A stretch of DNA of 5,234 bases from Chromatiales bacterium (GTDB lineage: Bacteria > Pseudomonadota > Gammaproteobacteria > Steroidobacterales > GCA-2729495). Each line of letters begins with the position of its first letter. The first letter of the stretch is position 1. The DNA is taken from contig JAUWKW010000126.1 of the NCBI GenBank assembly GCA_030614035.1, positions 1-5,234 of the forward strand, read 5' to 3'. Below, one piece after another: positions 1-5,234 of this stretch. The notes below the pieces were generated by a model that was given only the letters and a program-made list of their open reading frames with translations, made no database searches and was not told the DNA's origin. The position numbers were made by a program, and so were the translations under genes.

Positions 1-10
1 TCACCGGATC

Positions 11-460
11 ATGGTAGTAGAGATCAAAACCCTCGTATTTCCGACCGATTTTTCCGAGTTCTCAGCGGCGGCGCTGCCATGGGCACGCAGACTAGCTGAT
101 GATCTGGATGCATCGATTCACTGTGTCTATGTCGTCGAGGAACCCCACATTTACTCAACGCTGGACCTCGGACCGGTCAATCTTCCGACTCTGGCTGAAT
201 TGGCCGAAAGCGCCAAGGAGCGGCTAGATGAATTTGTTGAAGAGCATTTGCAGGAACTTGACCATTCAACTGTCGCTAAGGTACTGACAGGAAGACCCGC
301 TGACGAGATTGTCGCTTATTCACGAGATGCGGAGGCTGCGATAATCGTCATGACGACGCATGGCTACAGCGGTGTGAAACAAGTACTGCTGGGTAGCACA
401 ACCGAGGAAGTGCTCAGGCACGCGGACTGCCCGGTCATGGCAGTGCGGACAGTCACTTAA
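11..460 (+). CDS. Universal stress protein, single UspA domain
   Basis: A 149-residue protein of the normal length for a one-domain UspA-fold cytoplasmic stress protein. It opens with the family's first strand and loop (KTLVFPTDFSEFS, residues 6-18), where the Asp of PTDFS usually contacts nucleotide. It ends with the nucleotide-binding segment TTHGYSGVKQVLLGS (115-129) and the closing strand DCPVMAVR (139-146). The family's ATP motif is G-2x-G-9x-G-S/T. Here G118, nine residues, then G128-S129 are intact, but the first Gly is Thr115. ATP binding is therefore likely but not certain. Such proteins are usually induced by starvation, redox or respiratory stress; no specific partner is shown here. 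The start is the first ATG in the window. Only ten bases precede it, with no clear ribosome site, and the frame stays open to the edge, so a start outside the window cannot be excluded. Its TAA overlaps the convergent oxidoreductase gene. Confidence 0.93.
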   Translation: MVVEIKTLVFPTDFSEFSAAALPWARRLADDLDASIHCVYVVEEPHIYSTLDLGPVNLPTLAELAESAKERLDEFVEEHLQELDHSTVAKVLTGRPADEIVAYSRDAEAAIIVMTTHGYSGVKQVLLGSTTEEVLRHADCPVMAVRTVT

Positions 461-1470
461 TTCAACTCCGGCACCAGGCGTTCGCCAATAATTCGGATTG
501 CCTCGTCCGCGTCGCCGTGGACTTTTAGCGTAATCTCATCCAGCCCGGCAGCTTCGAAACTTTTCAGGTGCTCGATGGCGCCATCGATGGCGCCAAGATC
601 GCCGGAAAATGTCAGGTTCGCTACAAGCGCTTCGACGATATGCTCGGGAATTCCGTCAATAACCGGGGTCTGCTGTAAGAATGCCTGCAAGAAAGCTCCC
701 CAGTTCTCCTCAACGAATTCACTGTCCGCTTCGCTGAGAAACGGCGACGTGTACCATTTTTTCAGAATTCCGCGCCAAACCAGCTCGCGGCGAGCTTCTG
801 CGATCGATTCCTTTTGGTCGGGTTTGATGTGCCAGGCATAAAAATTATTGAAGCGAAAATCTTTCTCGTTACGCTCGGCATCCTCTAATCCCCGGCGGGC
901 ATTCCCGAGAACTTCGGGCATCCGAGGTAATGGCACGTCACTCATCATGACCCCATCGGCCACGCGGCCCGCCATTTTCAGCATCGACGGGCCGGTCGCA
1001 CCGACGTAAACCAACGGTGGGTCATCAGTCGTCCATGCCGCCTGGTAACCGAGCAGGCTATACATATCACCGGCATACTCGAGCAGGTCCCCACGCGCGG
1101 CGCTTCTCAGAATCTCCACGCATTCCCTAACAGCGGTCACGCGACGTGTAGGCTCTAATCCAGTGACTCGCATGACCGATCTTCCGAGGCCACCGACAAG
1201 CAGTGAAGCACGTCCGCCACACATCTCGTTCAAGGTTAACAACGCGTCGGAGATCCTCATCGGGTGCATTTCGAATGGGCTGATCGGCACCACCCCCAAT
1301 CGCATGCGCTGCGATCTGCGGGCCAGCACGGACAAACTCAGAAACGGATCTCTATGGCCGGGGAAGCTCGAGGCCCACAGCGTATCAACGCCAAAATTTT
1401 CAGCCAGACCACCAAGCCGCGCGACCGTGTCCGCGGGCAACCCGGCCGGGAGAAATATCTGAACTTTCAT
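457..1470 (-). CDS. Luciferase-like (LLM class) flavin- or F420-dependent oxidoreductase
   Basis: A 337-residue protein with the bacterial luciferase-like TIM-barrel fold, close in style to the methylene-tetrahydromethanopterin reductase / F420-dependent group. Seen in the sequence: an N-terminal strand (MKVQIFLPAG, 1-10); the conserved HPMRISDALLTLNEMCGGR segment (69-87) followed by the glycine-rich LLVGGLG (90-96); and the cofactor-phosphate region VYVGATGPSMLKMAGRVADG (154-173). Family members oxidise or reduce small organic substrates with FMN or F420. The sequence does not say which cofactor or substrate this one uses. It lies 49 bp (93 bp counting from the start used below to the next gene) downstream of the same-strand sulfotransferase stop, so co-transcription is likely. 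The ATG at 1470 is the first possible start because TAA stands in frame six codons upstream. No Shine-Dalgarno sequence precedes it (ACTCACCTCTTCCA). The gene ends in a 4-bp overlap with the stress protein gene. Confidence 0.9.
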   Translation of the reverse strand: MKVQIFLPAGLPADTVARLGGLAENFGVDTLWASSFPGHRDPFLSLSVLARRSQRMRLGVVPISPFEMHPMRISDALLTLNEMCGGRASLLVGGLGRSVMRVTGLEPTRRVTAVRECVEILRSAARGDLLEYAGDMYSLLGYQAAWTTDDPPLVYVGATGPSMLKMAGRVADGVMMSDVPLPRMPEVLGNARRGLEDAERNEKDFRFNNFYAWHIKPDQKESIAEARRELVWRGILKKWYTSPFLSEADSEFVEENWGAFLQAFLQQTPVIDGIPEHIVEALVANLTFSGDLGAIDGAIEHLKSFEAAGLDEITLKVHGDADEAIRIIGERLVPELN

Positions 1471-1506
1471 TGGAAGAGGTGAGTTTTAGAACGCTGCCAG
1501 TTCGTG

Positions 1507-1522
1507 TAGACCGGCAAGTCTA
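1507..1522 (-). repeat. Short inverted repeat at the end of the sulfotransferase gene
   Basis: On the minus strand TAGAC-TTGCCG-GTCTA forms a 5-bp stem with a 6-base loop, and the first arm contains the sulfotransferase TAG stop. No T-tract follows, so it does not look like a rho-independent terminator. It could be an mRNA processing or stabilising stem between the two genes, or chance. Confidence 0.2.
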
Positions 1523-2764
1523 GGCTGCCAACGGCTCGTTGGGAATACCAAACCGCCGGCTATACCATTCGAATTTTTCTGCGTCTCGACCAGAATCAAG
1601 ACCGAATTCCCGAAGCGAGTAGTGGTGCCTGCCATTCCGGTCTTTAGGGTTTGCCGCCAAATATCGATTCATTTTTTCGGTGACATCCGGGGTCAGTTCC
1701 CTGTCCATGGCCTGATAGATCCGCCGGACAACTTCCAGCGGCTGCGTTTCGAGATCATGGTACATGACATCAATGAAGCGGTTGGAAGCCCTGTCGCGCA
1801 CCGGAATGGCTTGATCAAGCGCGGCGGACCATTGCTGCATGCAGTCGGAAGCAATGGCATGGGGGTCTACCACGTCGCTGAAGGCGCGGCGGAGCACCAC
1901 CGTATTACTTGAAAACGAGCCAATGACGCGCAATGGATCCCGGTGAGTCTGAATAATTACAGCGTCGGGATACTCGGCGATCAGCTCAGCCAGTCCAAAT
2001 AAATGCCCGGGCGCCTTGAGAACCCACCGGCCGCCACCGTTGAAATGTTGCAGCTGCATCAAAAACTGGCGATGGAATCGGTAGGATTCCTGATACCCAT
2101 GCTGATTAAGCCAAGCCTGATAGGAAGGAACATTATTAAACGTGTGAAACAGGAAGCTTTGAAATACATGGGCCGTGATAGCTATGCACTCCTGTGGTAG
2201 GTGCGCTCCAACCGCATGAATCTGCCTAAACTCCGGTGCCATACGGTGAAACCATTTCAGGTTTCTCGCGCATAAGGCCTGCTGGCCCGCTTCGTTGACA
2301 GGACTTTCGAGCGTGGAGGACGGAAACATAACTTCCCATGTCAATGGCGTACGATGCTCCGGATCCTGGGCCAGCAGTTCATGTAATAGTGTGGTTCCGG
2401 TGCGTGGCAGGCCGACCATAAATATCGGAGCAGAAATGGTCTCTTTTTCGATTTCCGGATTTTGTTGCCGGTCACGCTCCAGGTAGAGCAGATTGGTCAA
2501 TAATCTGACCAAATACTCTCGGCTGGCGAATCTGCCGATAACGTTCAGCTCCGCTTCCTCGCGGTAAGATTCGAGCAAAACCCTTAACCCTTGCCGGTAA
2601 GGATAGTCACCAAAATCAGTCAGACCCGCTCGCTTGCTCGCGGCTTCAAGAAGTTCGTCGTCGTTGAGCGAGTACGCTTTTCCGGATACCCTCGAAATGA
2701 TCGGCCCGCACCGGTTAACAAGCTGTAGCGCGCTACGTATTGCAAGTTGACTGCGGGATTCCAT
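1520..2764 (-). CDS. Sulfotransferase family protein (Sulfotransfer_3 type)
   Basis: A PAPS-dependent sulfotransferase of the soluble bacterial Sulfotransfer_3 type, which moves a sulfonate group from PAPS to a hydroxyl or amine acceptor. With the ATG at 2764 it has 414 residues. The 5'-phosphosulfate loop is FMVGLPRTGTTLLHELL (115-131), a P-loop-like element. The 3'-phosphate site is THRDPLRVIGS (273-283), with Arg275 and Ser283 as the expected phosphate ligands. RWVLKAPGHL (246-255) lies between them, as usual for the family. An N-terminal helical region of about 110 residues precedes the loop, typical of the longer members found in actinobacteria and marine proteobacteria. The acceptor is unknown. 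An in-frame TTG at 2785 would add seven residues but has no ribosome site; ATG 2764 has only a weak CCGGG. No signal peptide or membrane segment is seen. It is the first gene of a probable pair with the oxidoreductase. Confidence 0.88.
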   Translation of the reverse strand: MESRSQLAIRSALQLVNRCGPIISRVSGKAYSLNDDELLEAASKRAGLTDFGDYPYRQGLRVLLESYREEAELNVIGRFASREYLVRLLTNLLYLERDRQQNPEIEKETISAPIFMVGLPRTGTTLLHELLAQDPEHRTPLTWEVMFPSSTLESPVNEAGQQALCARNLKWFHRMAPEFRQIHAVGAHLPQECIAITAHVFQSFLFHTFNNVPSYQAWLNQHGYQESYRFHRQFLMQLQHFNGGGRWVLKAPGHLFGLAELIAEYPDAVIIQTHRDPLRVIGSFSSNTVVLRRAFSDVVDPHAIASDCMQQWSAALDQAIPVRDRASNRFIDVMYHDLETQPLEVVRRIYQAMDRELTPDVTEKMNRYLAANPKDRNGRHHYSLREFGLDSGRDAEKFEWYSRRFGIPNEPLAA

Positions 2765-2815
2765 ATTGGTGAAATGCCCGGTCAAGAATATTTATGATTC
2801 AATGGATTGGCCTGT

Positions 2816-2833
2816 ACGCGATATAGTTCGCGA
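2816..2833 (+). promoter_or_regulatory. Candidate apt promoter -10 inside an inverted repeat
   Basis: CGCGA-TATAGT-TCGCG (2817-2832) is a perfect 5-bp inverted repeat whose six-base centre, TATAGT, matches five of six bases of the sigma-70 -10 consensus. A weak -35 (TTCAAT, 2798-2803) sits 18 bp upstream. If used, transcription would begin near 2834-2835 and leave an apt leader of about 87 bases. The flanking arms could be a repressor site covering the -10, or the match could be chance in a region where CGCG is frequent. No known regulator's box is recognised. Confidence 0.35.
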
Positions 2834-2835
2834 GT

Positions 2836-2877
2836 CTTTCCCCCACGCGAGATATTAACCAAACCAACAGGGGAAAG
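2836..2877 (+). repeat. 8-bp inverted repeat in the apt leader
   Basis: CTTTCCCC (2836-2843) and GGGGAAAG (2870-2877) are perfect reverse complements separated by 26 bases. If transcription starts near 2835 the stem would form at the very 5' end of the apt message. It could protect the transcript or act as a regulatory stem. No known riboswitch or leader-peptide pattern is recognised. Confidence 0.35.
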
Positions 2878-2883
2878 TCCATT

Positions 2884-2908
2884 TTGCGCTCGCGGCGCAA
2901 GTTGCAAC
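2884..2908 (+). repeat. Tandem palindromes just upstream of the apt ribosome site
   Basis: TTGCGC-TCGCG-GCGCAA (2884-2900) is a 6-bp inverted repeat with a five-base loop. It is followed directly by the perfect 8-base palindrome GTTGCAAC (2901-2908). The pair ends two bases before the GGAGG ribosome site. It could be a leader hairpin affecting translation or a DNA-binding site; the sequence alone does not decide. Confidence 0.35.
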
Positions 2909-2910
2909 CC

Positions 2911-2915
2911 GGAGG
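2911..2915 (+). promoter_or_regulatory. Shine-Dalgarno site of apt
   Basis: GGAGG lies six bases before the ATG at 2922, near-ideal spacing. It selects that ATG over the in-frame ATG at 2931. Confidence 0.8.
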
Positions 2916-2921
2916 TTTAGC

Positions 2922-3446
2922 ATGTCGCCGATGGAATTAAGTTCTTACATTAAAGACGTTCCGAATTTCCCCAAGGCAGGAATAGTCTACAAGGACATCA
3001 CGCCATTACTCGCACAGCCCGATGCGTTTGCGAGTGCCGTAGACTTTCTGGCCCGTACAATCGAATTGTCCGGCGCCAGCGAGATTGTCGCCATCGAGTC
3101 ACGAGGCTTCATTTTCGGCGCGGCCGTATCCAGACAATTGTCGGTGCCACTTCAACTCGTAAGAAAACAAGGCAAACTCCCTCGCCCGTCTTTTCATGTT
3201 CGCTACGATTTGGAATATGGATCTGATCAGGTCGAAATTCACAAGGACGTCATTCAGCCTTCCAGGAAGTACGCCATAATCGACGACGTTCTAGCCACCG
3301 GCGGAACAGCGGCCGCCACCGCGGAATTAATCAATAGCAACGGCGGCGTTGTCGAATGCTGCGCATTCGTCATTGAGCTCAGCGAACTTGGGGGCCGGCA
3401 AAAATTGTCGGGTTGTGTCGTTGAAAGCTTAATTAAGTACAACTAG
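2922..3446 (+). CDS. apt: Adenine phosphoribosyltransferase
   Basis: Purine-salvage enzyme that converts adenine and PRPP to AMP and pyrophosphate in the cytoplasm. The 174 residues match the usual 170-180. Seen in order: the N-terminal hood (IKDVPNFPKAGIVYKDITPLL, in two parts 10-20 and 21-30); the ESRGFIFGAAVS loop (59-70); the flexible catalytic loop starting RKQGKLP (81-87) and running to YDLEYGSDQVEIHKD (95-109); and the PRPP-binding signature AIIDDVLATGGTA (118-130), with the two Asp residues and the TGGT turn intact. The C-terminal ELSELGGRQKL segment is also typical. RKQGKLP has Gln where many bacterial enzymes have Pro; this position varies in the family and should not impair function. 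A GGAGG site fixes the start. The gene stands alone on its strand, divergent from the sulfotransferase and convergent with ispA, so it is probably monocistronic. Confidence 0.97.
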   Translation: MSPMELSSYIKDVPNFPKAGIVYKDITPLLAQPDAFASAVDFLARTIELSGASEIVAIESRGFIFGAAVSRQLSVPLQLVRKQGKLPRPSFHVRYDLEYGSDQVEIHKDVIQPSRKYAIIDDVLATGGTAAATAELINSNGGVVECCAFVIELSELGGRQKLSGCVVESLIKYN

Positions 3447-3465
3447 AAGTAGCTGATACTGTTCT

Positions 3466-3485
3466 CTAGCCCACGGCCTGGCTAG
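3466..3485. terminator. Possible weak bidirectional terminator between apt and ispA
   Basis: CTAGCC-CACGGCCT-GGCTAG is a 6-bp inverted repeat with an eight-base loop in the 35-bp gap between the convergent stops; one arm includes the ispA TAG. Only a poor T-rich run follows on either strand (TTATTGCGTTT on the plus strand). It could separate two convergent transcripts, but the stem is short and the call is tentative. Confidence 0.3.
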
Positions 3486-4372
3486 TTATTGCGTTTCACA
3501 ATATAGGCGGATAGCCAGCGAAGCGACTCGGTGTCGTTAGGGACGTGCTCCAGCTGAGACATTGCGTCATTATACAAATCCTCCGCACGTTCTTTCGCGC
3601 CCTCCAGGCCTGCGATCGACGGGTAGGTCGCTTTGCCGTTTTTCATATCCGAGCCCTGCGGCTTTCCAATCACGTCGGTCGAGCCCTCCACATCGAGTAC
3701 GTCGTCTTTGACCTGAAATGCGAGGCCGACCATTCTTGCGAATTGGTCCAAACGGTCAAACTCCGGCTCAGTTGTATCGAACCGGCAATAGCAAGGCATC
3801 ATGATCGATGCCTGGATCAAGCGCCCCGTCTTCCTCGAATACAGATCCTCTAATTCCGCCGGTTCCAGCTCGGCCCCCTCGGCTTCCAGATCCATCAATT
3901 GGCCGCCAGCCATGCCGGTCGAGCCGATGGCCTCGGCCAGGCACCTGATAAGGCGGCCGCGGGTCTGGGGCATCGAATCGTATGCCGGATCTGCCGCCAG
4001 CACGTAATACGACAACGACTGCAAAGCGTCGCCTACGAGAATGGCTGTCGCTTCATCGAAGGCAATATGCGTTGTTGCTCTTCCACGCCTGAGCTTGTCA
4101 TCATCCATCGCTGGGAGATCATCGTGTACGAGGGAATAGGCATGAATCATCTCAACCGCAACTGCAATGGGATCCAGCTGGACCGGATCCAGATCCAGGG
4201 CTTCGCCGGTTGCATATACCAGCAACGGTCGGACTCGCTTTCCACCACCGAGGACCGAGTACCTGAGCGCCTCATGCAGTTTCGACGGCTTGGCCTCGGG
4301 ATTCGGCAACCACCGATCCAGCGCCGCATCGATACGCAATCGGTACTCTGAAATTCGATCGGCGAAATTCAA
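3482..4372 (-). CDS. ispA: Farnesyl diphosphate synthase ((2E,6E)-FPP synthase)
   Basis: Trans-prenyltransferase that adds two isopentenyl diphosphates in turn to DMAPP, giving C15 farnesyl diphosphate. Numbered from the TTG at 4372 it has 296 residues; E. coli IspA has 299. Seen: GGGKRVRP (43-50); the first Asp-rich motif DDLPAMD (84-90) with the bacterial-type four-residue spacing, followed by RRGR; and the second, FQVKDDVLD (219-227). Tyr79, five residues before the first motif, is the aromatic stop that limits product to C15, and HAYSLVHDD reads as in E. coli IspA. The end AYIVKRNN also matches that family. The start is TTG: GGGAGGG lies six bases upstream on the minus strand, and homology begins at NFADRI. 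The ATG at 4414 would add 14 unrelated residues. The gene is divergent from a squalene/phytoene synthase that probably uses its product, and xseB and dxs are not adjacent. Confidence 0.95.
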   Translation of the reverse strand: MNFADRISEYRLRIDAALDRWLPNPEAKPSKLHEALRYSVLGGGKRVRPLLVYATGEALDLDPVQLDPIAVAVEMIHAYSLVHDDLPAMDDDKLRRGRATTHIAFDEATAILVGDALQSLSYYVLAADPAYDSMPQTRGRLIRCLAEAIGSTGMAGGQLMDLEAEGAELEPAELEDLYSRKTGRLIQASIMMPCYCRFDTTEPEFDRLDQFARMVGLAFQVKDDVLDVEGSTDVIGKPQGSDMKNGKATYPSIAGLEGAKERAEDLYNDAMSQLEHVPNDTESLRWLSAYIVKRNN

Positions 4373-4378
4373 TCGGTT

Positions 4379-4385
4379 CCCTCCC
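4379..4385 (-). promoter_or_regulatory. Strong Shine-Dalgarno site deciding the ispA start
   Basis: Minus-strand GGGAGGG is followed by six bases (AACCGA) and then TTG at 4372-4370. It lies inside the reading frame that would open at ATG 4414, which has no comparable site of its own, so it marks TTG as the real start. Confidence 0.75.
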
Positions 4386-4397
4386 GAATCATGTCTC

Positions 4398-4412
4398 GGT
4401 GTAAGATACACC
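4398..4412. promoter_or_regulatory. 15-bp inverted repeat, candidate operator between ispA and the synthase gene
   Basis: GGTGTA-AGA-TACACC is a perfect 6-bp inverted repeat with a three-base centre in the divergent region. On the minus strand its centre contains TATCTT, a possible ispA -10, with CTGACA 19 bp upstream as a poorly spaced -35. The repeat could be an operator acting on one or both genes, or a small hairpin in the ispA leader. No regulator is recognised. Confidence 0.4.
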
Positions 4413-4480
4413 ATTGAACTAACAAGATGTCAGCGACTCAACAGACTGAAACAAGCCAACTGAGGTTCAGACCCGATTCA

Positions 4481-5234
4481 ATGGAAAATTCAGCGAGCAA
4501 TAGGTCTGCCCTTGAATACCAGTATCGAATCCTGCCCGATGTTTCGCGGACTTTTGCGCTGACTATTCCGGCGTTGCCGGCTGAACTTCGAGACGTCGTG
4601 GCCAATGCCTATCTTCTGTGTCGATTGGCTGACACGATAGAGGACGAGCCTGTTCTTGACTCCAACTCCAAGACGAAATTCCTGGAGCAGTTTATTGGCG
4701 TGCTTAAACAAGAGAATGACCCGGATGACTTTGCGCATCGTGTAGCGTCACAACTGTCGGCTGGAACACCCAATGCGGAACGCGACCTGGTAGCCAACAC
4801 AGCCGCTGTAGTTCGGGTAACCCGTCAGTTTACGAGAACACAGCAAGACGCGCTGCTGCGTTGCGTTGCGATAATGTGCAAGGACATGCCGAAATTCCAG
4901 CGGACAAAAACCCTCGATGGATTGGAGCGACTGGAGGATCTGGACGGATATTGTTACGTCGTTGCGGGTGTGGTGGGGGAAATGCTGACGGAACTGTTTG
5001 CTGAGCACTCCAAGCCGGTTGCAAAGCGCAAGGCGAGCATGATGCCGCTGGCCGTCTCTTTCGGGCAGGGCCTGCAGATGACAAATATACTGAAGGACAT
5101 TTGGCGGGATAGCGAGTCCGAGACATGCTGGCTGCCCCGCAGTTTCTTTACCGACATCGACGGTAGTTTGGCTCAAGTACTTGTCGAACGCGACGGGACC
5201 CGTATTTCTGATGGTGTTGCCCAACTCGTCGGTG
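4481..5234 (+). CDS. Squalene/phytoene synthase family protein, 3' end cut by the window
   Basis: Head-to-head prenyl synthase, which condenses two prenyl diphosphates through a cyclopropyl intermediate. FPP would give squalene (or a C30 relative) and GGPP would give phytoene. The 251 codons present stay open to the edge; family members have roughly 280-350 residues. Seen: DVSRTFALTIPALP (20-33); first Asp-rich motif AYLLCRLADTIEDE (43-56, with D51 and E54-D55); YCYVVAGVVGEML (157-169); and second Asp-rich motif QMTNILKDIWRD (199-210, with D206 and D210), then CWLPRSFF. Both metal-binding motifs are intact, so the enzyme should be active. ATG 4481 has a GAGG site 15 bases upstream, rather far. 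An in-frame ATG at 4427 would add 18 polar residues and has no ribosome site. Divergence from the FPP-making ispA favours squalene, but phytoene cannot be excluded. This gene has no stop in the window and so is easily missed. Confidence 0.93.
   Translation, partial: MENSASNRSALEYQYRILPDVSRTFALTIPALPAELRDVVANAYLLCRLADTIEDEPVLDSNSKTKFLEQFIGVLKQENDPDDFAHRVASQLSAGTPNAERDLVANTAAVVRVTRQFTRTQQDALLRCVAIMCKDMPKFQRTKTLDGLERLEDLDGYCYVVAGVVGEMLTELFAEHSKPVAKRKASMMPLAVSFGQGLQMTNILKDIWRDSESETCWLPRSFFTDIDGSLAQVLVERDGTRISDGVAQLVG

Noticed and set aside
574..597. Tandem GATGGCGCC repeat
   Set aside because: It is two copies of about a dozen bases inside the oxidoreductase gene, encoding the repeated Asp-Gly-Ala-Ile / Gly-Ala-Ile-Asp turn in normal frame; no wider array exists.
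2816..2831. Possible PurR operator upstream of apt
   Set aside because: The half-site ACGCGA resembles ACGCAA, but the central CG step and overall symmetry of the PurR box are missing.
3443..3485. Three CTAG tetramers around the apt and ispA stops
   Set aside because: CTAG also occurs elsewhere in the window (for example near 92, 223, 1520 and 3291), so it is not especially rare here, and TAG stops favour it.
3899..4351. 150-codon plus-strand open frame within the ispA region
   Set aside because: It is antisense to ispA, whose motifs are intact; the translation is Arg/Ile-rich with no domain, as expected of a shadow frame.
4414..4442. Plus-strand promoter TTGAAC with a downstream -10 for the synthase gene
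   Set aside because: TTGAAC at 4414-4419 is a fair -35, but nothing 16-18 bases downstream resembles a -10 (ctcaac, tcaaca).
4490..5224. Several minus-strand open frames (longest 158 codons) opposite the right end
   Set aside because: They lie antisense to a clear squalene/phytoene synthase reading frame with both Asp-rich motifs, and their translations show no recognisable domain.

Overview
The window looks like chromosomal DNA of a proteobacterium, most likely an environmental gammaproteobacterium. The farnesyl diphosphate synthase reads very much like Escherichia coli IspA through its active site and C-terminus. The sulfotransferase and luciferase-like oxidoreductase are of types common in marine and soil bacteria. 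No RNA gene, CRISPR array, insertion sequence or phage gene is visible. Taxonomy is an inference from protein resemblance only.

Layout, left to right: a single-domain universal stress protein (+) meets a luciferase-like flavin/F420 oxidoreductase (-) tail to tail, the two sharing a TTAA. Upstream of the oxidoreductase on the same strand is a Sulfotransfer_3-type sulfotransferase, and the two probably form one transcript. A 157-bp divergent region separates the sulfotransferase from adenine phosphoribosyltransferase (apt, +). It holds a candidate apt promoter inside an inverted repeat, two possible leader hairpins and a strong Shine-Dalgarno site. apt converges on ispA (-) across 35 bp. ispA is divergent from a squalene/phytoene synthase family gene (+) that runs off the right edge; the six-frame list does not show this gene because it has no stop in the window, so it was translated directly from the sequence.

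The clearest functional pairing is at the right end. IspA makes C15 farnesyl diphosphate, and the neighbouring enzyme belongs to the family that joins two prenyl diphosphates head to head, giving squalene from FPP or phytoene from GGPP. They share a promoter region of about 110 bp with a 15-bp inverted repeat. ispA here lacks the xseB and dxs neighbours of its common gammaproteobacterial setting, which suggests that it serves a polycyclic terpenoid or carotenoid branch. apt is purine salvage and the stress protein is general; neither has an evident link to the terpenoid genes. No clearly new biological system is visible. The points of interest are start-codon corrections, regulatory inverted repeats and gene arrangement.
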